From Baekduia soli (GTDB lineage Bacteria; Actinomycetota; Thermoleophilia; Solirubrobacterales; Solirubrobacteraceae), in NCBI RefSeq assembly GCF_007970665.1, contig NZ_CP042430.1, positions 496,001-560,000 on the forward strand: a stretch of 64,000 bases of DNA. The letters are read 5' to 3'. The translations under genes and the position numbers were made by a program. Under the pieces are notes generated by a model, which did no database searches, had not been told where the DNA came from, and saw only the letters and a list, made by a program, of their open reading frames with translations. Below are positions 53,048 through 62,257 of this stretch, one piece after another; within the stretch, counting starts at the first letter, position 1; each line of letters starts with the position of its first letter.

Positions 53048-53533
53048 TCAGCCCCGGCGGTGCGCCGCGCGCTGCGCGGCGACCTCGGCGGAGGGGACGA
53101 CCATCACCGGGCGGTCGGCGTGCTGGAGCAGGGCGTGCGACACGCTGCCGAGCATCAGCGACTTCAGGCCGCCGAGCCCGCGGGTGCCCAGGACGATCGC
53201 GTCGGCGGCGACGTCGTCGGCCTCGTCGAGGATGGCGTCGGCGATCGCCATGGAGCGCGAGCGGGCTCGTGGCTGGGCGTTCAGCCCGGCGGCCGTGGCC
53301 AGCTCGACGCCCTCCTGGGCGCGGGCGAGCGCCGCCTGCTCGGTCTCCCGATCGATGGCCTCGAAGTCGAGCGTCCCGGACCCGTAGCCGAAGCCGGCGC
53401 CGGAGCGCGCCAGGGTCTCGACCAGCGGCTCCCACACGGCCAGGACGGTCGCCGGGCGGCCCCCGAACAGGACTCCGGCACGCTCGATGGCGGCCTTGGC
53501 GTCGTCGGACCCGTCGTAGCACAGCAGGATCAC
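53048..53533 (-). CDS. universal stress protein (ATP-binding UspA family)
   Basis: A 161-residue single-domain USP. It starts ILLCYDGSDDAKAAIERAG, and the ATP motif G-2x-G-9x-G-S is present in LGTRGLGGLKSLMLGSVSHALL, followed by RPVMVVPS. An insertion of about 25 residues (WEPLVETLARSGAGFGYGSG) follows the first strand. The GTG at 53533 has GAGGAG six bases upstream. It is divergent from the P-type ATPase, with about 98 bp between starts. Confidence 0.92.
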   Translation of the reverse strand: MILLCYDGSDDAKAAIERAGVLFGGRPATVLAVWEPLVETLARSGAGFGYGSGTLDFEAIDRETEQAALARAQEGVELATAAGLNAQPRARSRSMAIADAILDEADDVAADAIVLGTRGLGGLKSLMLGSVSHALLQHADRPVMVVPSAEVAAQRAAHRRG

Positions 53534-53631
53534 GGTCGCTCCTCGTCGTTGCGGTCAGGACGGCGATCGTGACAGACCCGTCCGCGAGCCGGCCGGCGGC
53601 CGGAAGGGCGCCGTGTGGCACGATGGGCGTC

Positions 53632-56296
53632 ATGGTCCAGACCACCGAGCGCTCGCCGTCACGCGACGCGGTGGACTGGAGATCGCTGGACCTCGTCGGC
53701 GCGGCGGTCGCGCCGGCCGACGACGTCCTGGGCCTGCTGGGCAGCTCGGCGGGCGGCCTGACGGCCGCGGAGGCGGCGCGCCGGCTCTCGGTCGCCGGGC
53801 CCAACGCGCTGCGCAGCCACGGCGCCCGTCCGCTGGCCGTCCTGGCCCGCCAGCTGCGCAACCCCTTGCTCGTCCTCCTGGTCACCGCCGCGGTGATCTC
53901 CTACGCGGTCGGCGAGCAGACGAGCGCGGCGATCATCCTGCTCATCATCGTGCTGAGCGTCGGGTTGGGGTTCTTCAACGAGTACCGCTCCGAGCTCGCC
54001 GTGCAGGCCCTGCACTCCCAGCTGCGCCACACCTCGCTCGTGCTGCGCGACGGCCGGCCCGGACCCGTCGACGTCACCGACGTCGTCCCCGGCGATGTCG
54101 TGCTGCTCGCCGTCGGCGACGTCGTGGCCGCCGACCTGCGGCTCCTGCACGCCGAGGGCCTGGAGTGCGACGAGGCCGTGCTGACCGGCGAGTCGCTGCC
54201 CGCCGAGAAGCGCGCCGACGCCGTGCCGGCTCCCGACTCGCCGCTCGACCTCCCGTCGTGCGCGTTCATGGGCACGGTGGTGCGCGCGGGCAGCGGGCTC
54301 GGCGTCGTCGTGCGCACCGGGGCGCGGACGGACTTCGGCGCGATCGCGCTGCAGCTCGGCGACCGCCAGCCCCAGACCGCCTTCCAGCTCGGGCTCCGGG
54401 AGTTCTCGCTGCTGCTCGTGCGGGTCACCGCGCTGCTGGCCGGATCGATCCTGGCCATCAACATCGCCATCGGGCACTCCCTGCTGGACTCCGCGCTCTT
54501 CGCGCTGGCGATCGCCGTCGGGCTGACCCCCAGCTGCTGCCCGCGATCGTGACGATCAGCCTGGCCACCGGCGCCAAGCGCCTGGCGGCGGGCAAGGTGG
54601 TGGTCAAGCGGCTGGTGAGCATCGAGGACCTCGGCAACATCGTCGTGCTGTTCACCGACAAGACCGGGACGCTGACCGACGGCCGCATCACGTTCTCGGC
54701 GGCCCGGGACGCGGGCGGGGCGGAGTCCGGGGCGGTCCTGCGCGAGGGCCTGCTGTGCAACGACGCCGCCCTGGCCGGCGGCGAGGTCGTCGGCGGCAAC
54801 CAGCTCGACCAGGCGCTGTGGCGCGCTCCCGGGCCGGCACCGCCGCCGTCGCCGGCGTGCGGCGCCTGGCCACGCTGCCGTTCGACCACGAGCGCCGGCT
54901 GTCGACCGTGCTCGTGCAGGAGGCCGACGGTACGCGCCGGGTCATCGTCAAGGGCGCGCCGGAGGCCGTCATGGAGCGCTGCGTCGACGTGCCCGCCCAG
55001 GCCCGGGCGACGCTCGACGCGCAGTTCGCCGCCGGCGCGCGGGTCATCGCGGTCGCGACACGCGACGCCGGCGGCGCGACGTCGCTGGACGCCGCCGACG
55101 AGCACGGCCTGCGGCTTTCGGGGCTGCTGACGTTCTCCGACCGTCCGAAGGCCGACGCGAGCGCGGCGCTGCGGCGTCTCGCCCGGCTCGGCGTCGAGGT
55201 CAAGGTCATCACGGGCGACAACGACCGCGTCGCCGAGAAGGTCTGCACGGACCTCGGCCTGCCCGTGGCCGGCATGCTCACGGGCGCCCGCATCGACGCG
55301 ATGGACGACACGCAGCTGGCCGCCGCGCTGCCGGCCACGACGATCTTCGCGCGCGTCACGCCCGACCAGAAGTCGCGGGTCATCAAGGCCCAGCGCCGGC
55401 TGGGAAGCACGGTCGGCTTCCTGGGCGACGGCGTCAACGACGCGGTCGCGTTGCACGACGCCGACGTCGGGATCTCGGTGCAGAACGCCACCGACGTGGC
55501 CAAGGACGCCGCCGACATCGTCCTGCTGGACAAGGACCTCGACATCCTCGCCGGCGGCGTGGTCGAGGGCCGGCGGATCTTCGCCAACACCATCAAGTAC
55601 GTGCTCATGGGCACGTCGTCGAACTTCGGGAACATGTTCAGCGCCGGCGGGGCGTCGCTGCTGCTCAGCTTCCTGCCGATGCTGCCGACGCAGATCCTGC
55701 TCAACAACCTGCTCTACGACTGCAGCGAGATGACGATCCCGACCGACCACGTCGACGAGGAGCAGCTGCGCCGCCCCGCCCACTGGGACACGCTCATGAT
55801 CCGCCGGTTCATGCTGTTCTTCGGGCCGATCAGCTCCATCTTCGACTTCGCGACGTTCGGGATCATGGTGTGGGGCTTCCACGCCGGCGCCGACCTGTTC
55901 CGCTCGGGCTGGTTCGTCGAGTCGCTGGCGACCCAGAGCCTGATCATCTTCGCGATCCGCACGCGCCGGGTCCCGTTCTTCCACAGCCGCCCGAGCCTGC
56001 CGCTGCTGGTCTCCACCCTCGTCGTCGTGGCGATCGGCATCGCGCTGCCGTTCTCGCCGCTGGCCGGCGTGCTCGGCTTCCGCCACCTGCCGCCGGCGTT
56101 CCTGGTGGCGCTGGCCGGGATGCTGCTCGTCTACCTGCTGCTCATCGAGCTGGGCAAGCGCCGCTTCTACCGCCTCGAGGAGGCCGGGCCCTCGGTCGCC
56201 CGCCCCCGGCCGCCGCGCGAGCGCCGCATCCACCACCGCGCGTCGCGCTGGACGACGCTGGAGCCGCCGCCGCAGGACGGTGCCGCGGCCGCGTAG
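53632..56296 (+). pseudogene. P-type cation ATPase (MgtA/P3B or Ca2+-type), two apparent one-base frameshifts
   Basis: The full set of P-type ATPase parts is present in three frames. Frame 1 (53632-54530) has the N-terminus, GFFNEYRSELAVQAL, the actuator motif VLTGESLPAEK and M3-M4 up to AIAVGLTP. Frame 2 resumes at LPAIVTISLATGAKRLAAGKVVVKR with the phosphorylation site FTDKTGTLTDGR. After QLDQALWR a second shift leads to frame 3 (to 56296), with KGAPEAVMERC, VITGDNDRVAEK, GFLGDGVNDAVALHDADVGISV and C-terminal helices. One extra base in the C-run 54527-54531 and one near 54828-54833 give an 888-residue protein. PxLL before the DKTGT domain and the overall layout fit the Mg2+-type MgtA group. 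Confidence 0.85.
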
Positions 56297-56344
56297 GGAG
56301 ACGCCGCCGCGCCTCCGGACCCGCCGATCGGGGATGCTGCCGGG

Positions 56345-57163
56345 GTGGACGTGCCCAGCGAGGACCTGCCCACCACGACGGTGACCGGAGCCGGCGGCGT
56401 GCCGATCGCCGTGCGCACCGGCGGCGACGGGCCGTCGCTGGTGGCCGTGCACGGCGGGATGTGCGACGGGCGCTGGTGGGATCCCGTGCGCGCCCGCCTG
56501 GAGGCCGACCGCACGATCTCCACGCCCGACCGCCGCGACCACGGCGCCAGCGGCCACAGCAGCGGGCCCTACGCGCTGGCCGACGAGGCGCAGGACCTCC
56601 TGGCGGTCCTGGCCGCCACGCCGGCGCCGGTCGACCTCGTCGGCCACTCCTACGGCGGCCTCGTCGCGCTGGAGGCGGCGCTGCGCGGGGCGCCGCTGCG
56701 CGCGATGGTGCTCTACGAGCCCTCCATCGGCGACGACGACGCGATGGACGGCCTGCTGGACCGCATCGAGGCGCTCGTGGCCGAGGGCGAGGTCGACGAG
56801 GCCGTCGGGCTGCTGCTCACCGAGCGCATGGGCATGTCCCCGCACCGCCTCGCGGCGGCGAAGGTGCGCCCGGGCTGGAAGCAGACCGCCGCGCACATCG
56901 GCACGCTGCCGCGCCAGGGCCGGACGGCTGCGGGCTACGTCATGGACCGCGAGGCGCTCGCCGCGCTGGCGGTTCCGACGCTCGTCATGGTCGGCGACAT
57001 GAGCCCGGCCTGGCGCCTGGAGGCCTGCCGCGAGCTCGCGGGCCTGCTGCCCGCCGGGCGCCTGGAGGTCATGGAGCGCCACGGCCACCTCGGCCCCGTC
57101 GACGACCCGGACGGCTTCGCCGCGACGGTCATGGACTTCCTCGACGCGCCCGCCGGCGCCTGA
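56345..57163 (+). CDS. alpha/beta hydrolase
   Basis: A 272-residue hydrolase. The oxyanion loop is AVHGGMCDGRWW near residue 40 (HGG), the nucleophile elbow is LVGHSYGGLVALEAAL near residue 100 (GHSYG), the acid is Asp in VMVGDMSPAW near residue 219, and the His is in MERHGHLGPVDDP near residue 245. The substrate is unknown. GTG 56345 was taken as start. It is followed by an SDR gene after 7 bp on the same strand, so they form a two-gene unit. Confidence 0.9.
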   Translation: MDVPSEDLPTTTVTGAGGVPIAVRTGGDGPSLVAVHGGMCDGRWWDPVRARLEADRTISTPDRRDHGASGHSSGPYALADEAQDLLAVLAATPAPVDLVGHSYGGLVALEAALRGAPLRAMVLYEPSIGDDDAMDGLLDRIEALVAEGEVDEAVGLLLTERMGMSPHRLAAAKVRPGWKQTAAHIGTLPRQGRTAAGYVMDREALAALAVPTLVMVGDMSPAWRLEACRELAGLLPAGRLEVMERHGHLGPVDDPDGFAATVMDFLDAPAGA

Positions 57164-57170
57164 CGCCGGC

Positions 57171-57965
57171 ATGCCGGCGCCGCGCTCCATGCTCACGCTC
57201 GAGGGGCGCATCGCGATCATCACGGCCGCCGCGTCGGGCATCGGCCGCGCCTCGGCCGAGGCGTTCGCCGCCTACGGCGCCCACGTCATCGTCGTCGACA
57301 TCGACGGGCCGCGGACCGCGGAGGTCGTCGAGGCGATCCACGCCGGCGGCGGCTCGGCCGAGGGCCACGTGGTCGACCTGCTCGACCAGGATGCCGTCGA
57401 CGGGCTGTTCTCCGCGCTCGCGTCCGCCCACGATCGGGTCGACGTCCTGTTCAACCACGCCGGCGCACCCGGCCCCAAGGGCTTCGAGCTGACCCACGAG
57501 CAGTGGCTGCGCTGCGTGCGCCTGAACCTGTGGGCGCCGACGGCCATGACGCAGGGCGCGCTGCCGCTGCTGCGCCGCTCGGACCGCTCCCCCTCCATCA
57601 TCTACACGGCGTCGACGGCGGCGGTCATCGCCTCGCCCAACAGCCCGACCGACTCGGCCTCCAAGGCCGGCGTGCTGATGTTCGCCAAGTCGGTGGCGGT
57701 GGCGCTGGCGCCCGAGGGGATCCGCGCGAACGTGCTGATGCCCGGGCTCGTGGAGACGCCGATGCTGCCCACGTTCTTCTCCGCGCGCTCCGAGGAGGAC
57801 CCGGAGTACCTGGAGGCCCTGGCCCGCTACCAGGGCATGGTGCCGATGGGCCGCCTGGGGCGGCCGCCCGAGCTCGCGGCCGTCGCCGCCTTCCTGGCCA
57901 GCGACGCCGCGCCCTACATGACCGGCGCGGCCATCACCGTCGACGGCGGCCTGTCGGCGTTCTGA
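57171..57965 (+). CDS. short-chain dehydrogenase/reductase with altered catalytic Tyr
   Basis: A 264-residue classical SDR. The cofactor motif is ITAAASGIGRASAEAF (TxxxGxG variant) near residue 17, and Asp in VVDIDGPR indicates NAD(H). NHAGAPG replaces NNAG. The active-site Ser is in IIYTASTAAV. The expected YxxxK reads DSASK (Asp161, codon GAC at 57651-57653), so the catalytic Tyr is missing while Lys165 stays. ITVDGGLSAF is a normal C-terminus. Either the enzyme uses a different acid or it has become non-catalytic. It is co-transcribed with the alpha/beta hydrolase. Confidence 0.9.
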   Translation: MPAPRSMLTLEGRIAIITAAASGIGRASAEAFAAYGAHVIVVDIDGPRTAEVVEAIHAGGGSAEGHVVDLLDQDAVDGLFSALASAHDRVDVLFNHAGAPGPKGFELTHEQWLRCVRLNLWAPTAMTQGALPLLRRSDRSPSIIYTASTAAVIASPNSPTDSASKAGVLMFAKSVAVALAPEGIRANVLMPGLVETPMLPTFFSARSEEDPEYLEALARYQGMVPMGRLGRPPELAAVAAFLASDAAPYMTGAAITVDGGLSAF

Positions 57966-57971
57966 GGCGCC

Positions 57972-58814
57972 CTACGGGCGGATGAACGTGTCCGGGTCGG
58001 GTCCCGTGCGCCGGCCGGCGTCCAGGGCCCCGATCGCGGTCATCTCGTCGGCGCTGAGGTGGAAGTCCAGGACGTCGAAGTTCTCCTCGATGCGCTCCTG
58101 GGTCACCGACTTGGGGATGACCACGTTGCCGAGCTGCAGGTGCCAGCGGATCGTGACCTGGGCCGGCGACTTGCCGTGGGCCTCGGCGATCGCGGCGATC
58201 GCCGGGTCGTCGGCCACGGCGCCCTTGGCGAGCGGGCTCCACGCCTCGGTCACGATGCCCAGCGCGTCGTGCTCGCGGCGCAGCCCGACCTGCTGGAGGT
58301 AGGGGTGCAGCTCGATCTGGTTGACCGCGGGCGTGACGCCGGTCTCGGCGATGATGCGCTCGAGGTGGGCGGGCTGGAAGTTCGAGACGCCGATGGAGCG
58401 CGCCAGGCCCTCGGCCTGCAGCTCGATGAGCGCCTTCCACGTCTCGACGTACTTGTCGTGCGCCGGGACCGGCCAGTGGATGAGGTACAGGTCGACGTGC
58501 TCCATGCCGAGCTGGTCGAGGCTGGCGCGCAGTGCACGCTTGGCCTGGTCGAAGCCGTGGTCGTCGTTGAAGCACTTCGTCGTGATGTACACGTCCTCGC
58601 GCTGGAGGCCGGCGGCGTGGATCGCCTGGCCCACGCCGGCCTCGTTGCCGTAGGCCGAGGCGGTGTCGATGTGGCGGTAGCCGGCCAGCAGGGCGCGGGT
58701 GACGACGTCGGCGGTCTCGTCCTGCGGGACCTGCCACACGCCGAAGCCGAGCTGGGGGATCTTCTCGTCATCGCGGAGGGTGACGGCGGGGACGGGGTTC
58801 GCGGACAAGGTCAT
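57972..58814 (-). CDS. aldo/keto reductase
   Basis: A 280-residue (beta/alpha)8 reductase with the full catalytic tetrad: Asp in HIDTASAYGNE (and its Tyr) near residue 50-55, Lys in VYITTKCFND near residue 78 and His in YLIHWPVP near residue 112. GVSNFQPAHLERI and VIPKSVTQERIEENFDVLDF are the typical NADPH-binding ends. It resembles 2,5-diketo-gluconate reductase-type AKR5 enzymes that reduce small aldehydes and ketones. It converges with the SDR, with 6 bp between stops. Confidence 0.93.
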   Translation of the reverse strand: MTLSANPVPAVTLRDDEKIPQLGFGVWQVPQDETADVVTRALLAGYRHIDTASAYGNEAGVGQAIHAAGLQREDVYITTKCFNDDHGFDQAKRALRASLDQLGMEHVDLYLIHWPVPAHDKYVETWKALIELQAEGLARSIGVSNFQPAHLERIIAETGVTPAVNQIELHPYLQQVGLRREHDALGIVTEAWSPLAKGAVADDPAIAAIAEAHGKSPAQVTIRWHLQLGNVVIPKSVTQERIEENFDVLDFHLSADEMTAIGALDAGRRTGPDPDTFIRP

Positions 58815-58896
58815 AGCCTATGCGGTGCCCGCCTGCGCGTGCACCAAACGCGGCGGCGCCTTGACCGCCCGCGCCGGGCGGGCGTACCGTCGCCCG

Positions 58897-60474
58897 ATGG
58901 CCGGCGCCGTCGCCGACGAGCTGCGCGACCCGCGGACACCGCCTGACGTCGAGATCCGCTCAGAGGCCCGCGAGCCGGCGCCCGACCCGGCGCTCGGCAT
59001 CCCGGTCGCCCTCGCGCCCGGCGGGGAGCCCCGGCACCGCCTCGTGGCCATCGGCGACTCGCTCACGCACGGCTTCCAGAGCGGGGCCGTGTTCCGCACC
59101 GACCTCTCCTACCCCGCGATCATCGCCCACACCCTTGGGATCACCGGGCGCTTCCGCCACCCGACCTACCCCGGCCATGGCGGCCTGCCGTTCAACCTCG
59201 AGCACGTCATCCGGGCGCTGGAGGCCCGCCACGGCAGCCGCCTGGAGTGGTGGCGGCTCCCGGCCGCCGCGGTCTCCCTGCGCCGGGAGATGGACGCGAT
59301 CGAGGACTGGTGGGAGCGCGGGCCGGGCACCGACCCGGGCCCGGCGACCGGCATCCCGCACAACCTGGGGATCTTCGGCTGGGACCTGCGTGACGTGCTG
59401 TCGCAGACCGCCGACGGCTGCCGCCGGCAGCTCGGCACGCCCGTCGACGCGGCGCTGCGCCAGGTCGTCGAGCACGCGGGCGAGCGGGCCGCGATCCGGG
59501 TGCTGCACGCCGCGCGCGGACCGGACGGGCGCGCGCTGACGCCGCTGGGCGCGGCGCGGGCGCTGGGCCGCGACGGCGGGATCGAGACGCTCGTCGTGAT
59601 GCTCGGCGCCAACAACGCGCTGCAGACCGTGACGCGCCTGGACGTGACCTGGAGCGACGACGGCTACGACGACCTGGAGGCCAAGCGGCGCTTCACCGTG
59701 TGGCGGCCGGTGCACTTCGCGCGCGAGCTCGAGCAGGTCGTCGCGCAGGTCCGCGCGATCGACGCACGCCACGTCCTCTGGGCGACGGTCCCGCACGTGA
59801 CGATCGCGCCGATCGCCCGGGGCGTGGGCGGCAAGGGGCGGCCCGGCTCGCGCTACTTCCCCCACTACACGCGGCCGTGGATCGCCGACGCCGACTTCGA
59901 CCCCGCGCAGGACCCGCACGTCACGGCCGCACAGGCCCGGGCCGTCGACGCCGCGATCGACCAGTACAACACGGCGATCACGGCCGCCGTGGCCGCCGCG
60001 CGCCGTGACGGGCGCGACTGGTGGCTCGTCGAGCTCTGCGGCATCCTCGACCGCCTCGCGTCGCGCCGCTACGTCCAGGACCCGGCCGCGCGGCCGGACT
60101 GGTGGACGCCCTACCCGCTGCCGCCGGAGCTCGCCGCGCTGGACCCGCCGCCCGACACGCGGATGCTCCTCGCCGGCGCGTCAGGACGGGCGCAGGGCGG
60201 CATCTTCTCCCTCGACGGCGTGCATCCGACCACCGTGGCCTACGGCGTCATCGCCCAGGAGCTCGTCGACGTGATGGCGCGCGCGGGCGTGGCGTTCCCG
60301 GGGCGGCCGGGCGGCGCGGGCCACGGGCCGGTGCGGGTCGACCTCGCGCGGCTGGTGGAGCGCGATGCGCTCATCGGCGACCCGCCCGCCTCGGTGCGCC
60401 CCGGCCTGGCGCTGCTGGGCTGGCTCGACGAGCAGGCCGACGTCTTCGCCCGCCTGCTGCACCGGCGCCCGTGA
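58897..60474 (+). CDS. SGNH/GDSL hydrolase-like protein
   Basis: A 525-residue protein with the three SGNH blocks: VAIGDSLTHGFQSG near residue 50 (Ser nucleophile), VVMLGANNALQTVTRL near residue 235 (Gly-Asn) and SLDGVHPTTVAYG near residue 448 (Asp-His). It is much longer than the usual 200-250 residue esterases; the inserts between blocks are rich in Trp, Arg and Pro, and no signal peptide is seen. The substrate may be a large or polymeric ester. The ATG at 58897 is the first start after the divergent AKR promoter space. Confidence 0.82.
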   Translation: MAGAVADELRDPRTPPDVEIRSEAREPAPDPALGIPVALAPGGEPRHRLVAIGDSLTHGFQSGAVFRTDLSYPAIIAHTLGITGRFRHPTYPGHGGLPFNLEHVIRALEARHGSRLEWWRLPAAAVSLRREMDAIEDWWERGPGTDPGPATGIPHNLGIFGWDLRDVLSQTADGCRRQLGTPVDAALRQVVEHAGERAAIRVLHAARGPDGRALTPLGAARALGRDGGIETLVVMLGANNALQTVTRLDVTWSDDGYDDLEAKRRFTVWRPVHFARELEQVVAQVRAIDARHVLWATVPHVTIAPIARGVGGKGRPGSRYFPHYTRPWIADADFDPAQDPHVTAAQARAVDAAIDQYNTAITAAVAAARRDGRDWWLVELCGILDRLASRRYVQDPAARPDWWTPYPLPPELAALDPPPDTRMLLAGASGRAQGGIFSLDGVHPTTVAYGVIAQELVDVMARAGVAFPGRPGGAGHGPVRVDLARLVERDALIGDPPASVRPGLALLGWLDEQADVFARLLHRRP

Positions 60475-60477
60475 GCG

Positions 60478-61065
60478 TCAGCCTGCGGTGAGCGCGCCGA
60501 CCAGGCGCCGGAGGTGCGGGAGGACGGCGTCGCGCGCGTCGGTGCTGCCGCCGCCGCGCGCCAGGTGGGCGAGCAGGAGGCCGTCCAGCGCGGCGGTCAG
60601 GACCTCGGCGTCGATGCGCGGCTGGGGCGAGCCGGCGGCCACCAGCATCGCGGAGATCGCCTCGACGTAGGCCTCGGTCCATTCGGCCTCGATGTCGCGC
60701 AGCTGCGGGCGCCGCGCGGCCTCGAGCGACATGGTGAAGCAGGCGATGAGCGCCGAGCGGCCGTCCTGGAGCTCGGAGGCCACCAGGTCGGCCAGCGCGT
60801 CGGCGACGTCCAGGCCGTCACGCTCGTGGGCCAGGGCGACGGCCCGGACGCGCGCGATGTCGCGGTCGGCGGCCCGGCGGTAGGCGCTGACCAGCAGCTC
60901 CTCCTTGGAGGCGAACCAGTACGTGGTCGCAGCCAGGGGCAGTCCCGCCGCCGCGGCCACGCGCCGGTGGGTGAGCATCCCGGGCCCCTCGTGGCCGAGG
61001 ACCCGGATCGCGGCGTCGAGGATGAGCTCCCGGCGCGCCTCGCCGCGCACCGGGCGCGCGGTCAA
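60478..61065 (-). CDS. TetR-family transcriptional regulator of the SMR unit
   Basis: A repressor of about 195 residues. The HTH carries RRELILDAAIRVLGHEGPGMLTHRRVAAAAGLPLAATTYWFASKEELL in pieces, near residues 11-58, with LAATTYWFASK as recognition helix. The C-terminal part is a helical ligand domain. I propose the TTG at 61065, which overlaps the SMR stop (TTGA); GTG 61050 is the alternative. It is co-transcribed with the SMR pump and probably binds the 28-bp palindrome at 61392-61419. Confidence 0.88.
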   Translation of the reverse strand: MTARPVRGEARRELILDAAIRVLGHEGPGMLTHRRVAAAAGLPLAATTYWFASKEELLVSAYRRAADRDIARVRAVALAHERDGLDVADALADLVASELQDGRSALIACFTMSLEAARRPQLRDIEAEWTEAYVEAISAMLVAAGSPQPRIDAEVLTAALDGLLLAHLARGGGSTDARDAVLPHLRRLVGALTAG

Positions 61066-61385
61066 TGCGCGCCGCCGAGGTTCAGCCCGACGACGCCGGC
61101 GATGACGAGGGCGATCGACGCGAACTTGAGCACGTCGGCCTGCTCGCCGAGGAACGCGACGCCGATGACGGCGATCGCGGCCGTGCCGGCGCCGGCCCAG
61201 ATGGCGTAGGCGACGGAGACCTCGATGCGGCGCAGCACGACGAGCATCAGCGCGAACGATGCGACATAGCCGATCACGACGAGCGCCACGGCGCCCACCG
61301 ACCCACCGCCGGCCGCCTTCAGGGAGAGGGTGGCGACGATCTCGGAGGCGATGGCGACGGCGAGCGCGATCCAGGCGACGAACAT
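61062..61385 (-). CDS. small multidrug resistance (SMR) transporter
   Basis: A 107-residue, four-helix transporter. The essential Glu is at position 14 in AIASEIVATLSLKAAGG, helix 3 has VAYAIWAGAGTAAIAVIG (the SMR dimer motif), and the last helix ends VIAGVVGLNLGG. It exports cationic compounds as a dimer. The ATG at 61385 lies only six bases after a 28-bp operator whose spacer contains GATAAT, so the message has almost no leader and no ribosome-binding site. TetR is the second gene of the unit. Confidence 0.95.
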   Translation of the reverse strand: MFVAWIALAVAIASEIVATLSLKAAGGGSVGAVALVVIGYVASFALMLVVLRRIEVSVAYAIWAGAGTAAIAVIGVAFLGEQADVLKFASIALVIAGVVGLNLGGAH

Positions 61386-61391
61386 GTTGAT

Positions 61392-61419
61392 ACAAGTGTA
61401 CCATTATCGGTACACTTGT
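61392..61419. promoter_or_regulatory. TetR operator enclosing the SMR -10 element
   Basis: ACAAGTGTACC (61392-61402) and GGTACACTTGT (61409-61419) are perfect 11-bp inverted arms. The 6-bp spacer reads GATAAT on the - strand, a near-consensus -10 hexamer for the SMR-TetR transcript, which would start around 61396. It is one of the most AT-rich spots in the window. Confidence 0.8.
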
Positions 61420-61453
61420 TCCGTTCCTTCGGCCCGCCGGCGGTGCTCGCCCG

Positions 61454-62257
61454 TCAGCTGCGGATCGAGCGCTGGTACTGACGCACGGCCAGCGGCGCGC
61501 ACACCGCCACGATCGCCGCAGCCCAGAGCAGGGTGTAGGCGATGGGGTGGGCCAGCGGCCACGCCGCCCCCGGCGGGGCGACGCCGCCCGGGTTGTCGAA
61601 CAGGTGGCGCAGCGCGTTGGCCAGGGCCGACGTCGGGTTCCACTCCGCGATCGTCTTGAGGACCCCGGGCAGCGTGCTCGTCGGCACGAACGTGCTGGCG
61701 ATGAACGTGATGGGGAAGATCGCGACGAAGGCCACGCCCTGCACGGCCTCCGGCGTCGGCACCGAGCTGCCCAGCAGCACGCCGATCCAGATCACGGCGA
61801 ACGAGAACACGATCATGAGCCCGTAGGCGGCCAGGATGTCCAGCACCCCGGAGTGGATGCGCCACCCGACGATGTAGCCCGTGACCGACATGAAGACGAT
61901 GGGCAGCAGTGCGCGGATGAGGTTGGCCACCGCGTGGCCGGCGAGCACGCTGCTGCGCGGGATCGGCAGCGAGTGGAAGCGGTCGATCGCCCCGTTGTTG
62001 CGGTCGTTGGACAGCGCGATCGCCACGCCGAAGGCGCCGAACACGATCGTCTGGGCAAAGATCCCGCCCATCAGGAACTCCTTGTAGCTGCCCCCGCCGG
62101 GGACGGCGATCGCACCGCCGAAGACGAACGCGAACAGCAGCACGAACATCACGGGCTGGATCGTGGCGTCCGAGAGCGCCTCGGGCTGGCGGCGCATGTG
62201 CTTCAGGCCGCGGCGCGCGATGACCCACGTGTCGGACACGAACGTGCTGGACCTCAT
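61454..62257 (-). CDS. ABC-2 type membrane permease (DrrB-like)
   Basis: A 267-residue permease with six helices. Family marks are QPVMFVLLFAFVFGGAIAVPGG near residue 33, NDRNNGAIDRFHSLPIPRSSVLAG near residue 85 (the DrrB/NodJ motif) and FVPTSTLPGVLKTIAEWNPTSALANALRHLF near residue 190. It forms the membrane half of a drug or lipid exporter with the ATPase just upstream. ATG 62257 overlaps the ATPase stop as ATGA. Confidence 0.93.
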   Translation of the reverse strand: MRSSTFVSDTWVIARRGLKHMRRQPEALSDATIQPVMFVLLFAFVFGGAIAVPGGGSYKEFLMGGIFAQTIVFGAFGVAIALSNDRNNGAIDRFHSLPIPRSSVLAGHAVANLIRALLPIVFMSVTGYIVGWRIHSGVLDILAAYGLMIVFSFAVIWIGVLLGSSVPTPEAVQGVAFVAIFPITFIASTFVPTSTLPGVLKTIAEWNPTSALANALRHLFDNPGGVAPPGAAWPLAHPIAYTLLWAAAIVAVCAPLAVRQYQRSIRS

